From assembly GCA_012861695.1 (NCBI GenBank), contig JAAOOA010000033.1, positions 20,561,934 through 20,625,933 on the forward strand: a DNA stretch of 64,000 nucleotides. Reading direction: 5' to 3'. Positions within the stretch are counted from its first letter, which is position 1; each line of letters starts with the position of its first letter. Positions 11,768-22,910 of this stretch are shown piece by piece. A model generated the notes under the pieces. The model was given only the letters and a program-made list of their open reading frames with translations. It was not told the DNA's origin and did not search any database. The position numbers and the translations under genes were made by a program. This stretch comes from Trematomus loennbergii. Its lineage: Eukaryota > Chordata > Actinopteri > Perciformes > Nototheniidae.

Positions 11768-14430
11768 TCATTACATTACATTACATTTAGCTGACGCTTT
11801 TATCCAAAGCGACTTACAATAAGTGCATTCGACCAAGAAGATACAAACTAGAAGAAAACAGAATCATATAAGTACATCAGGTTTCATAGAGCCAAAACAT
11901 TTCAAGTGCTACTCAACTAGCTTTAGATAAGCCAGTCCTTTGTTAGTATATAAGTGCTTTGTTAGTAATTATATCGCTGGAAGTGGAGTCGAAAGTGATG
12001 AGTTTTCAGTCTGCGCCGGAAGATGTGTAAGCTATCTGCTGTCCTGATGTCAATGGGGAGCTCATTCCACCATTTTGGAGCCCGGATAGCAAACCGACGT
12101 GTTTTTGCTGATGGGAACTTGGGTCCCCCTCGCAGTGCTGGTGCAGCGAGCCGTTTGGCTGATGCAGAGCAGAGTGCACATGCTGGGGTGTATGGTTTAA
12201 CCATGTCCTGGATGTAGGAAGGGCCAGATCCATTCACAGCATGGTACGCAAGTACCAGTGTCTTGAAGTGGATTCTAGCAGTTACTGGAAGCCAGTGAAG
12301 CGAGCGGAGGAGCGGTGTGGTGTGGGAGAATTTAGGAAGGTTGAAGACCAGACGAGCCGCTGCATTCTGGATGAGCTGCAGAGGTCGGATGGCACCAAAG
12401 GTCGCGTTAACCGAAAGGAGATGATATTGTTTCCAAACCTAACTTTGCCGTACAAATCATTGAAATGTCTGTGAGTGCTTTACGCTGTGCTCTTCCCCCC
12501 CCCCCCCCCCCTGTGAGATGACGAGAGCCTGGACCAGAAGTTGTGTCGCTTTCTGGGTCAGGAGGGGACGTATCCTCCTGATGTTGTAAAGAGTGTATCT
12601 GCAGCAGCGGGTTGTGGCAGCGATGTTTGCTGTGAAGGACAGGTTGTTATCTAGGGTCACACCCAGATTCCTTGCAGTCTGAGTCGGGGAAACAATAGAG
12701 GTCAAATGCAGCAGACAGGTCCAACAGGTCCAACAGGATGATGACAGAGGAGAGGGAGGCTGCTTTAGCCGTGTGCAGTTCCTCAGAGACAGCGAGGAGA
12801 GCAGTTTCTGTGGAGTGACCTGCCTTGAAACCAGACTGGTGCGGATCCAGAAGGTTGTTCTGATGGAGATAACAGGAGAGTTGTTTAAAGACAGCGCGTT
12901 CAAGTGTTTTAGACAGGAATGGGAGGAGAGAGACAGGCCTGTAGTTTATAACATCGGACGGGTTGAGAGTGGGTTTCTTTAGGAGAGGGTTTACTCTTGC
13001 CTCCTTGAGACTGTTTGGAAAGTGACCAGAAGTTAGAGAAGTATTGATGAAATGGGTGAGAAACAGGAGAATATCAGGAGCGATAGTCTGAAGGAGGTTT
13101 GAGGGGATAGGGTCCAGAGGACAGGTGGTAGGACGGGCAGAGGTAATGAGGGTAAGAACCTCACTTGCAGAGAGAGGTGAAAAGGAGGTTAGTGTGTGGG
13201 TGAACGGTGGGACTGGAGACCCAGCCGTGAGTAAAGGTGAGTTGGAAAAAGAAGAGCGAATATCATCAACCTTTTTTTCAAAGTAGTTAACAAAGTCGCT
13301 TGGAAGAAGGGAGGAGGGGGAAGGGGCTTTGGGGGGTTCTAAGAGGGTGGAAAAGATGGAAAATAGTTTTTCGGGATTGGAATAGGAAGAATGTATCTTA
13401 TCTTGAAAGAAAGTGCTTTTTGCCTGAGAGATCGAAGATGAGAAAGAGGAGAGGAGAGATTGATAGAGTAGGAGGTTGTCAGGGTGTTTGGATTTCCACC
13501 ATTTCCGCTCAGCTGCCCGAAGGATGGTTCTATTAGCACCCAGTGTGTCATTTAGCCAGGGAGCAGGAGGGGACTGACGAGCCTGCCGAGATGTGAGAGG
13601 ACAGAGAGAGTCCAGAGAGGATGAAAGAGTGGAGAGGAGAGTTTCTGCAGCAGAGTTTGGAGGCAGGAGTTGGACGAAGGGAGGGCTGAGAGCACCGATG
13701 AGGTAAGAGTAGAGGGGGAGAGGGAACGAAGATTACGGCGGACAGGTGCAGAGTTAGAAGAGATTAGTTTGTTATGTTTGGAAAGGGGTAGAGAGAATGA
13801 TATGAAAAAGTGATCCGAGGTGTGGAGCGGGTTTACAGAGGTTGAAGTCTCCGAGAAGTACAGTGGGAGGGCCAGTTTCAGGGATGTGTGAGAGGAGATG
13901 ATCTAATTCCTCCAAGAAGTCTCCCAAGGCGCCTGGTGGACGGTAGAGAACAACAATGGTTAATTGTATAGGATGGGTTACAGTAACGGCATGGAATTCA
14001 AAGGTGGAAGGAGTGAAGTTAGGCAGTTGGTAGAGGGAAAAGCTCCATTTGGGAGAGAGCAGGAGACCAGTGCCACCTCCTCTGCCAGTGGGTCTGGGTG
14101 TATGGGTGAAGGAATATGCTGTGGAGAGAGCTGCTGGGGTGGATGTGTTGGATGGAGTAATCCAGGTCTCAGTGAGAGCAAGGAAATCCAGAGACTGCAG
14201 GGAAACGTAGCCAGAAATGAAGTCAGCCTTAGGAACAGCTGACTGGCAGTTCCACAGGCCACCTGTAACTAGATGTTGGATATCAGTGGAGCATGTGGGA
14301 TAGACGAAAGCAGGCCGGTTATAGCGATTAGGAGATGCCCAGGGCCAGTAATAATTGCGAGAAGACATATGAACAGGAATGGAGAATATACACATGTTTT
14401 TAGCAAGAGTGGATAGAAACACCAGCAATA
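11768..14430 (-). pseudogene. L2-type LINE with internal deletion of the RT core
   Basis: Read on the minus strand, the element starts near 14,430 with an apurinic endonuclease: FLALTETWITPSNT, PTGRGGGTGLL, VVLYRPPGALGDF and LLGDFN. A linker and RT N-terminal region cover 13,700-12,800, including a PLDPIPSNLL-like stretch and SGFKAGHSTETALLAVSEEL. The frame then jumps at about 12,690 from the RT motif-A region (LLDLSAAFD) straight to ARNLGVTLDNNLSF, so the GVPQGS and YADD-type motifs are absent. The C-terminal part (12,240-11,962) ends ADSLHIFRRRLKTHHFRL. The 3' UTR ends TTTATCCAAAGCGACTTACA-like (minus strand: GTAAGTCGCTTTGGATAAA), the sequence shared with L2-tailed SINEs. Several frameshifts and a C-tract (12,494-12,512) also interrupt it. 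Confidence 0.85.
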
Positions 14431-15750
14431 CTTAGCTAATTTAAAGTAGGATTTACACACTGTAATTTCTCCTTACATACGTCCAAACTAACTGAATTCA
14501 TTTATCTCCTTTGCTCGTTAACAATTTTCATAATACATGATACAAAACATTCAGTTTATTGGAAATATGTTTAGGATGTCAAAGCAGGAAGGCAGTAGCC
14601 ATTAGGTCACCAGGAATATGATTTTAATATCCTGATGAATTGACTTTTATTTTTATATTTTAGTCCTGCAGTTCAAGTAGATTTTTTAAAGTATGAACCA
14701 TGTGTTAGATGACAAAACAGTAGACTTTCTAATGCTTTCTTTTTCAGACCAAATTTATATTATATTTGACTTTGGTACAACATAGACCTTTTTTGATATG
14801 TTTAGGTGTTAAGAGTTATTAGCTCATATCCCGTGCTAAAAAAAAATCGAATTACTTATTAAAAAGTAATGAAAAACTTCAGCTTGCTTTAGTTGGAGAA
14901 TTTATTAACTGTATAATTTTCAGATGACTAAAAGAAAAACTAAATTTCCCTGACAAAATTGTTATGTTGGCATATGTTTGTAAAAAAAACGGTACTTTTT
15001 TTTTACTGTACTTACCGTTAGCATTGTTTGACAGGTTTGCATGTAACATCCAGGGGTCGTAAATTACATTTAGAATGTTTTACATGCTAGGGCTTTCCCT
15101 GACATTCAACAAATGTGAAACAGATGATGGACCTTTTTGTTTTAGATGTTTTATAGTGCTGTAGTTTACTTGCCTTGCCTTAAAGATTTAATGTTGTGAT
15201 TATTTGTATCCACAGGTATAGATTTTGAGTTGGAAGAACAATGACACAGAGACATTTAGGTGTGACTAAAGCTTAAGTTACTGGGGTTCTTTTTTTTTGA
15301 TGATCAATTATGTTACACATTTTGTGTGAACTTCAAATGATATTTTCCTTTTAATAGATACATAAATGAAAATGCATAATTTCCTGTTAAAATTATTGCT
15401 GATTTGCTCTTGGATTTGGTTGTTAACAAGGCCTTTAAACTGCAATTGTTTGAATAAACCAAAAGCTATAGTGTACTGTTAAGATCTGATACCCTCCATT
15501 TGATTTGACAAGGAAAAGTAGATCATCTCAAAAATCTCTCTGTGTAAGTGTATGAATTATGTTTAATCTTTCACATTGAAACCATATTTAAAATGTTTTT
15601 TACAGGTAAGATCAAAATGGAAATCTAGTCGTATTTTTCCTTATGTCTGCCAATAATACAATTGTTTAGGTAAACTTGGAGGCTTTCAAAATTACAAAAC
15701 ATATGGTACAGTACTTTGACTGTTTATATGGCAATTAACAACCTACTCCT
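14431..15750. other. AT-rich interval, nothing recognised
   Basis: No ORF, TIR pair or known repeat tail is visible. Several AT-rich words recur but without a clear period. Confidence 0.4.
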
Positions 15751-15752
15751 TT

Positions 15753-15881
15753 CTATTTATCCATTTCCCCCCCTTCTTTGGTCAAATGGGCAAGAAGAGC
15801 TTTGTGTCTCAGAGTACACAGCTGAGACATGGCACATTTCTGACAACCATCATCACGACTGAGATTCAAATAAGACTGAAA
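15753..15881 (-). CDS. Candidate terminal exon of an unknown gene
   Basis: On the minus strand an acceptor (AACATTTTACAG) is followed by 42 codons and TAG. The peptide is cysteine-containing: SRDDGCQKCAMSQLCTLRHK then ALLAHLTKEGG. It starts in phase 0, matching the phase-0 end of the candidate exon at 16,444-16,539 upstream in transcription order. No family is recognised. Either a real host gene or a remnant is possible. Confidence 0.35.
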   Translation of the reverse strand, partial: FQSYLNLSRDDGCQKCAMSQLCTLRHKALLAHLTKEGGEMDK

Positions 15882-16443
15882 CTGTAAAATGTTTATTGAT
15901 GAAGGTTGTATCGTCTGCTGTGAAGGATTTCTGTGTTATTGGAGTAGAGCGACCGGATTAAGATAAAATAATTTCCAAGAAAAATGAAACTCTTAGAAAA
16001 ATGGAAATCATAATATTTATTAGATGATACTAGAATGAGAATAAATACGCTTTTTGATCATTATCTGACTGCCGCACAGGTGCTCCCATGGGATGTTGGA
16101 ATAACAGTTACTGCAGAGTTGATGCCTGTTATGTAATACATTTCACATTGATATAGTAATTAACATTTATGATAACACTACAAATATATAAAGTCTAATT
16201 TTAACACCCAGTAACATGTGCTTACTTAACTATAATTACAGGTAAGTAATATAAAGTTCCATTGTGTAATTAGCTTTTTCGCATGTCACAAAATGACACC
16301 TATACAACCTTTAAATGGATGGATATAATACCTGAACATATTTAAAACTTGGCATGATATTATAATATGAGTGTGCACAAATATTATGTTTATTCAGATA
16401 TTTAAATAGATGTTTCTGAATCAACTTTCCTTCTATGCATTAC

Positions 16444-16539
16444 AGTATTTTTCGGTTTTCGAACAAGAACCTTCCTTGGCTTGCCCAGTATGATCATGTT
16501 AATCTGAAATATGTTGTTTTGTTTAAGAATTCCAGCAAC
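16444..16539 (-). CDS. Candidate internal exon of an unknown gene
   Basis: On the minus strand a strong acceptor (TACTTTTTTCTGTTAACAG) precedes 32 open codons, VAGILKQNNIFQINMIILGK followed by PRKVLVRKPKNT, ending at a possible GTAATG donor. The exon is 96 nt, phase 0 to phase 0, and joins in frame to 15,753-15,881. Further protein-like minus-strand frames occur at 17,060-17,166 (NIMDEKKGYGGCTDVAQYVA). That frame is abutted by the MITE at 17,167, so the gene may be broken. Confidence 0.35.
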
Positions 16540-17166
16540 CTGTTAACAGAAAAAAGTAAGTAGAAGTGGGACTTCAAATCAATCAGTTAATATGGATCAA
16601 GATAAAACTACATGTCAGCAACTGGGTGTAAGGAAATGTATTGATACTATTGAATATGATATAATGATTAGTCCTCCGACGCCCAGGTGATGATAGACAG
16701 CCTACACAAGGTCAGAAGAAAAGACAATAAGTTGTATACATTTTTCTATTCATTATTTTAGAGTTACAGTGCATCAATACAAAAAGTAACTTTACTGCAA
16801 AGTCACAAAATGATTCAATATGGCAAGAAACCATCTGGGAATTTGTGTCAGTATTGGTGGAAAATGTAAACTGTCAAGATCAAAAAGAGGGAACGAGGAA
16901 TTCTTGACAGGACAACTGAGGCATAAAACCCTAAAAAACAACATCAGATATGAGGCTTCTAAAAGCTTCCATTGCAATCTGATCCAATCTTTTTTGACTT
17001 GATGTAAGATCATAACAAAATAACATGTATTTATGTTTCAACAAACGGCATCATGTTACTGGCAGTATCCACTACTTTGGCCATTATTTTCCAAAATGGC
17101 AACATATTGAGCAACATCAGTGCATCCTCCATATCCTTTCTTCTCATCCATAATGTTGAATGTAGG

Positions 17167-17669
17167 CAGAGGTGGGAGAAGTACTCAGATCTTGTACTTG
17201 AGTAAATGTAGAAGTACTAGAGTGTATGAATACCCTGTTACAAGTAAAAGTCCTGCAATCAAAATATACTTACCAAAAGTAAAGTAGTCATTGTGCAGAT
17301 TGGTCCATTTCAGAATAATATTTATGATGTGTTTTATAATGATTGATCATTAAAGTGTTCTCAAAGCTGGTAAAGGTGCAGCTAGTTTGAATGACTTTGT
17401 ATACTGCAGGGTAGCTTGTGAATTTACTCCAGGTGGAACTAAAGTCTGATTTAAAACTTGATTATATTTCACATCATTCATCCACATCTGTAAAGTAACT
17501 AAAGGTATTATATACATGTAGTGGAGTAAAAGTACACCATTTACCTCTGAATTGTAGTGGAGTAGAAGTACAGCAACAAATGAAAATACTCAAGTAAAGT
17601 ACAAATCTCTCAAAAATGTTACTTTAGTAAAGTACTTGAATAAATGTACTTAGTTACTTCCCACCTCTG
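17167..17669. mobile_element. TIR MITE of the CAGAGGTGGGA family
   Basis: The left end is CAGAGGTGGGAGAAGTACTC and the right end ACTTCCCACCTCTG, its inverse. The interior is built of AAGTAC/AAGTAAAAGT words. A fragment of the same family is at 58,948-59,169 and continues at 62,938-62,976. No ORF and no clear 8-bp duplication; it is a hAT-like MITE by end structure only. Confidence 0.75.
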
Positions 17670-18320
17670 ATGAAAAGTAATTACTGTAATGACATTTTCA
17701 AACATGCTATTAGCTTTAGTAGATAATCTAGACAGAATACACACAAATACAAATAAAATACCCAACAAAAACGAATAGTTAAATTGATACATTCAAGCTG
17801 AGGAACATTGACAGTGGTTATCTAATGAAAATACATGTGAGTGCTACAGCAATTAGTCCAAAAACAAAAAATGAGTCAGCATGTGTGCACATCTGGTTCC
17901 CTCGTCTTGAAGTCAATGGGTTTTCTGAATGGGTTTTTAGTTAGTGCCTGAAATAAGTTATCAGGTTAACACAAGACTTATTTATGTTGTGTTTTACCAT
18001 TTGATTTATGGCAGTTAATACCCTAAGTGAATTTAGTGAAATCATAGCTCTTATGTGTTTTTTAAAAAGTGGCTAATTGAAAACACACTTATATTTTCTG
18101 GGATGACAATGCACACGGGAGAGCAGCAGAAATGGCATTTTTGGCATCCGGGAGGTGTTAAGTGTTACAAGCCACATTTTGGTAAAAGAGTTCAACATTT
18201 CATAGGAGTCACACAAATGTGTTACTAATAAATGTACTTAGTTACTTTACACCACTCCATTTAGGCAATTACAGTACATACTGTGTACTTGAGATTAATA
18301 TTGAGCAGGTTTGACATATA

Positions 18321-19932
18321 CAGGACTGTCTCAGAAAATTAGAATATTGTGATAAAGTTCTTTATTTTCTGTAATGCAATTAAAAAAACAAAAATGTCAT
18401 ACATTCTGGATTCATTACAAATCAACTGAAATATTGCAAGCCTTTTATTATTTTAATATTGCTGATTATGGCATACAGCTTAAGAAAACTCAAAAATCCT
18501 ATCTCTAAATATTAGAATATCATGAAAAAGTATACTAGTAGGGTGTTCAACGAATCACTTGAATCGTCTAATTAACTCGAAACACCTGCAAGGGTTTCCT
18601 GAGCCTTGAAAAACACTCAGCTTGGTTCAGTAAACTAAATCACAAGTATGGGGAAGACTGCTGATCTGACTGCTGTCCAGAGGACCGTCATTGACACCCT
18701 CCATCAGGAGGGTAAGTAAGACACAAAAAGAAATTTCTCAAAGAGCAAGCTGTTCACAGAGTGCAGTTTCAAAGCACATCCACAAAAAGTCTGTTGGAAG
18801 GGGGAAATGTGGCAGGAAACGCTGCACAACCAAGAGAGATGACCGCAGCCTTAACAGCATTGTGAAGAAGAGTCGCTTCCAGAATTTGGGGGAGCTTCAA
18901 AGACAGTGGACTGAAGCTGGAGTCCAGGTATCAAAAGTCACTGTTCACAGGCGTGTCCGGGAAATGGGCTACAATAGCCGTATTCCCATGGTCAAGCCAC
19001 TTCTGAACTCAAGACAACGGAAGAGGCGTCTGACTTGGGCTAAGGAAAAGAAGCACTGGACAGTTGCACAGTGGTCCAAAGTCCTCTTTTCAGACGAAAG
19101 CAAGTTTTGTATTTCATTTGGAAGTCAAGGCGCCAGAGTCTGGAGAAAGGCTGGAGAGGCGCAAAATCCAAGTTGCTTGAAATCCAGTGTGAAGTTCCCA
19201 CAGTCAGCGATGGTTTGGGGAGCCATGTCAGCTGCTGGTGTTGGTCCACTGTGTTTCATCAAGCCCAGAGTAAATGCAGCTGTGTACCAAGAGATTTTAG
19301 AGCACTACATGCTTCCGTCTGCTGAAAAGCTCTATGGAGATGAGGAATTCATTTTCCAGCATGATCTGGCACCTGCCCACAGTGCCAAAACCACCAGTAA
19401 CTGGTGTACTGACCATGGCATTACTGTCCTCGATTGGCCTGCAAATTCCCCTGACCTGAACCCCATAGAGAATATGTGGGGTATTGTGAAGAAGAAGCTG
19501 AAAGACACCAGACCCAACAATGCTAATGAGCTAAAGGCCGCTATTGAAGCATCCTGGGCATCCATAACACCTCAGCAATGCCACAGGCTGATTGCCTCCA
19601 TGCCACGCCGCATTGATGCAGTAATCCATGCAAAAGGATTCCCAACCAAGTACTGAGTGCATTAATGGACATTTTCAAATGTTTGATTGTGTTTTGCTGT
19701 TATAATCTTTTTTTTTTACTTGGTCTGAGGAACTATTCTAATTTTTTGAGATAGGATTTTTGAGTTTTCTTAAGCTGTATGCCATAATCAGCAATATTAA
19801 AATAATAAAAGGCTTGCAATATTTCAGTTGATTTGTAATGAATCCAGAATGTATGACATTTTTGTTTTTTTAATTGCATTACAGAAAATAAAGAACTTTA
19901 TCACAATATTCTAATTTTCTGAGACAGTCCTG
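18321..19932 (+). mobile_element. Tc1/mariner transposon, full length
   Basis: The 1,612-bp element is bounded by TA duplications (18,319-18,320 and 19,933-19,934). It has long TIRs of about 200 bp starting CAGGACTGTCTCAGAAAATT, and the right arm repeats the left almost without change over 18,321-18,515 / 19,738-19,932. It encodes one transposase. The near-identity of the arms indicates a fairly recent insertion. Confidence 0.95.
18648..19656 (+). pseudogene. Tc1 transposase (DD34E) with one frameshift
   Basis: The ATG at 18,648 opens MGKTADLTAVQRTVIDTLHQ, which stops at TAA 18,717. The protein continues in the +1 frame from about 18,700 through an HTH/paired-like DNA-binding region (KEISQRASCSQSAVSKHIH). 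It then runs through the catalytic domain to FPTKY at 19,656. Catalytic residues are visible: Asp in LFSDESKF, Asp in FQHDLAPAH and Glu in DLNPIENMW, with 34 residues between the last two (DD34E). Total length (about 335 aa) matches Tc1 transposases. One extra base (or two lost) near 18,700-18,720 is the only visible lesion. It cuts and pastes DNA between TA sites; this copy should not make a full product unless that base is a sequencing error. Confidence 0.92.
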
Positions 19933-19934
19933 TA

Positions 19935-21170
19935 TGTGCCTGGACAGTATAGCATGAGTTTCAACCAAGCTGTCAGGTCATTCCCTTGTTGTTGTCCACT
20001 CTTGAAGGACTGCAAGCACTATGAAGGTCATGAATGACTGCCAGACAGAAATATCCCAGATAAGAAAGCCCACTGCAACATTTAACACCTGCATTTTGTA
20101 CTTTTTTCTTTCTTGCCAGATGTACTGCCTTGCTTAAGCCTGTTGCAATGACAGTCTCAAGATAGATTTCATAAGCTGTGCTAAGTGAAATGAACTTCTT
20201 AACCTGCCTCCTGATGTTAGTTCAGTAAATTGTAGACATTTTGCATGAATGGTAAAATGGCAATATTCCAATGCATGACATTCTAATGTTCCTTTTCTTC
20301 TGGCTTGAGCCTTGGCAAGACTTCACAATACTGTTGCTATTAGTTTTTTCTGATAGTATAAAAGGGCTTAATATTACCCTCATCCTCGAGCTGAAGGAGG
20401 GTGGAGATAAAGGCGGGAATGTGTGGGAGGGCTGAGAGAAGAAAGCAAGGTTCCTGAGAGGCAAAATGCCAAGGCTGAGACATTAGACTGTCTCCTGGTG
20501 AAAAACAGGAAAATCTGTGAAAGTGAAAATCCAAGGTTACAACAGCATGGGGGGTTCCCAGTTTGGACTGACTTCACTGGGGAAACCTCAGACATCTTTA
20601 GCAAAGTGTTACATGATTAAGTTGTTACACAAACATTTTATTTATCCAGATGTCCCTTCATTCAACTGAAGGTAATGCACCTTAGAGAAACGAAACGAAC
20701 ATTGCTTTATCACAGCAAAATAAGGTTTTTCAAGTTTCACCTCCTTAAACTGGCCTGTATAGGGCCTCGTCTCTCGTCCTCAGGCTTAATGAGCTGATCC
20801 GACAGGCTGCACTGCAGAGATGGTTGTCCCGGACAACATCAAGGTGCATTTTGATCAAAAGGAAGGATCCTTGGCCTACATGTACTGCTTGGTAACCAGC
20901 CAAGGCTTGGTCACTTTAGGGATTTTAATGCGGTAACACCCTGAAACAAAGTGGCCCCAGGTTGCTGATATTATAATCTTATAAACAGCATCATATTGGA
21001 ATAACGCTACCATGTGCAATGCGTAATGTATAGTATTTACTCATATTATTATTTCTCAGAAATACTGTCACATAACATCCATATATTTCAGTGATAGGTT
21101 GATGCTTAGCTAAGCTAACTATGAAACACTTTAACTGACAGGACTCAGGATCAACTGTGTACTGTAAGCA
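19935..21170. other. Unassigned sequence between Tc1 and hAT-like MITE
   Basis: A plus-strand open frame at 20,411-20,620 codes about 70 residues, with NRKICESENPRLQQHGGFPV followed by WTDFTGETSDIF. It has no convincing splice context or recognised family. Nothing else stands out. Confidence 0.25.
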
Positions 21171-21171
21171 G

Positions 21172-22324
21172 GGCCGCATCTAGACAATTTGCCCCCAGCC
21201 AGAGAATCGTACAGTAGAAAAGATAAAGATCAATAGAGTATCCAAGGAATACACAATAGAATGGGGGATGGACACCACATCCTATAGGGGGGTCCGGGGT
21301 ATGCCCCCCCGGGAAGAAATGTTGAAAATGTTAAAGTAAAATGCATCAATCTGGTGCACTTTGAGCATAATTACTACTAGATCTAGGGGGTACAACTCTA
21401 AAACACCCATATGAAAAAGATCGGTTTACATTTTAATAACCAAATAAGTATGTGAACATAACCAATAACCTACCATAGCCAATAACAAATAAATGTAACT
21501 CATTTTATTTTTGTTGTTCATCATATCTTATTTTACCTTAACATTTATTTATTTATGCATATTTCTTTATCTCTCCAGTTTTAAACGATATTTTTGGTTT
21601 ACTGTGTCCTATAGTGTACATTGAAATGATTTCAAACCTGTTTATCCCAATAATTATAAAGGAGTGCCTTGGAAATATGTGTTTACATAAATTGTGATAG
21701 TGAAAAACCCACTGAGATAACTTAGACTAAAGTGAACTAGCCTATCTAAACACTCAGAGTCCTTTACCTCACTGAGCTGTAGTTATCAGCCTCTCAGTCT
21801 GACTGGAGAGGACTCTCCCTCCACATTATTGTAGAAACATCTTCTTCTTATATCCGCAGCTAGCACCAGATTATAATAACAACAGCGCCGGTACCGGTGC
21901 GCCCTTCTCTCTCTCCCTCGCTCGCTCCCACGCTCACTCGTCCTTTGGCTGTGAGCTGCGGGCGCCTGATAAGCCAACATCCCCCATTTTCATCACTTAC
22001 AGCGCCCATCGTACAGGGCAAATGAAAAGTGTAACCGGGGTGAAAAGGGTGTTACATTTACTTAATTATGAATATTGTTATTGTTATGTGGAACCTACTT
22101 GAGCAGGTCTCCCTTGAAAAAGAGGTCAATGATCTCAATGGGATACAACCTGGATAAATAAAGGTTTGAAATGAAATGAAAATTGTTACATCAAGGCCGA
22201 AAATTAGGATGAGCACCAACGGTCAACAAAATGTGTTTCCCTCCCAGAGCTACCAGCGCAGCGCCTCCCCAGATCTGGCGCCCTAGGCGAACATCTATAA
22301 CGCCAGTGCTACGGGCTGGCCCTG
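21172..22324. mobile_element. hAT-like MITE, partly degraded, containing a LINE tail
   Basis: The left end is CAGGGCCGCATCTAGAC and the right end reads GGGCTGGCCCTG, giving roughly inverted CAGGGCC termini. GGTCCGGGGTATGCCCCCCC at 21,293-21,312 is a word typical of fish hAT-like MITEs. A family A LINE tail is embedded at 22,083-22,170. The right end abuts the long-TIR element at 22,325. I see no 8-bp duplication. Confidence 0.5.
22083..22170 (+). repeat. LINE family A tail-only copy
   Basis: GAACCTACTTGAGCAGGTCT continues without interruption through CCCTTGAAAAAGAGG to ATAAATAAAGGTTTGAAATG. It provides the empty-site reference for the TIR element at 4156-5255. Confidence 0.85.
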
Positions 22325-22477
22325 CGTGTGTGGGTTTTTTGAGACTCCCCTGACGGTCACACCCGATTCGTACTTGTAATCTTTTCTATCTATAGCCAAT
22401 CAGATGTCTCCTTCATTCTAAGCCAATCACATGAGCGTGCCCCCACGAGGGTATGATTTATTGCGTTCATGACACTT

Positions 22478-22910
22478 TGTTACGAACTCAGACACTTAGG
22501 ATGTAGGACCCAATTGCACGACCCGGGAGACAGAGGTAAAGTACTTGTAAGATACTTTATTTTCCAAATACAGCAATGAACAACAAAAAAGGTAACTATC
22601 AAATCTCTAACCGAGATGACAAAAATAGAGGAACAAAATGAAAGCGCTCACGTAGTGAGGAATCAAACTTTACAAGAGCACAAAGAGCATAGACCTGACC
22701 ATAGCAAGAGACAATACGAACTGACAAAGAACACTTGGGAGACAGGGGAATATAAGCACAGGGTAACTAGACACAGGTGGGACCAATCAGGGGCGGGGCT
22801 GACATTGATGAGCACAGGAGACACAGGTGAAAATAATCAGGAAGCCTGGAATGAGAGAAAGCAAACGTAAATAACATGCATCTCTCTAGCATTTCTGTCG
22901 GTGCACAACA
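22478..22910 (-). repeat. 3' LTR (relative to the retrotransposon)
   Basis: It is 433 bp and apparently identical to the other LTR. In sense orientation it begins TGTTGTGCACCGACAG and ends GAGTTCGTAACA. AATAAA (sense) is at 22,561-22,556. The R region should start near 22,725 by analogy with the 5' LTR. A G-rich polypurine tract (AGAGGGGGGGG, sense) lies immediately upstream at about 22,914-22,925. Confidence 0.95.

Noticed and set aside
12006..12982. Plus-strand ORFs across 12.0-14.3 kb
   Set aside because: They are antisense shadows of the minus-strand L2 element.
22616..22870. 84-codon plus-strand ORFs at 22,616 and 27,455
   Set aside because: Both are the antisense reading of the identical LTRs.
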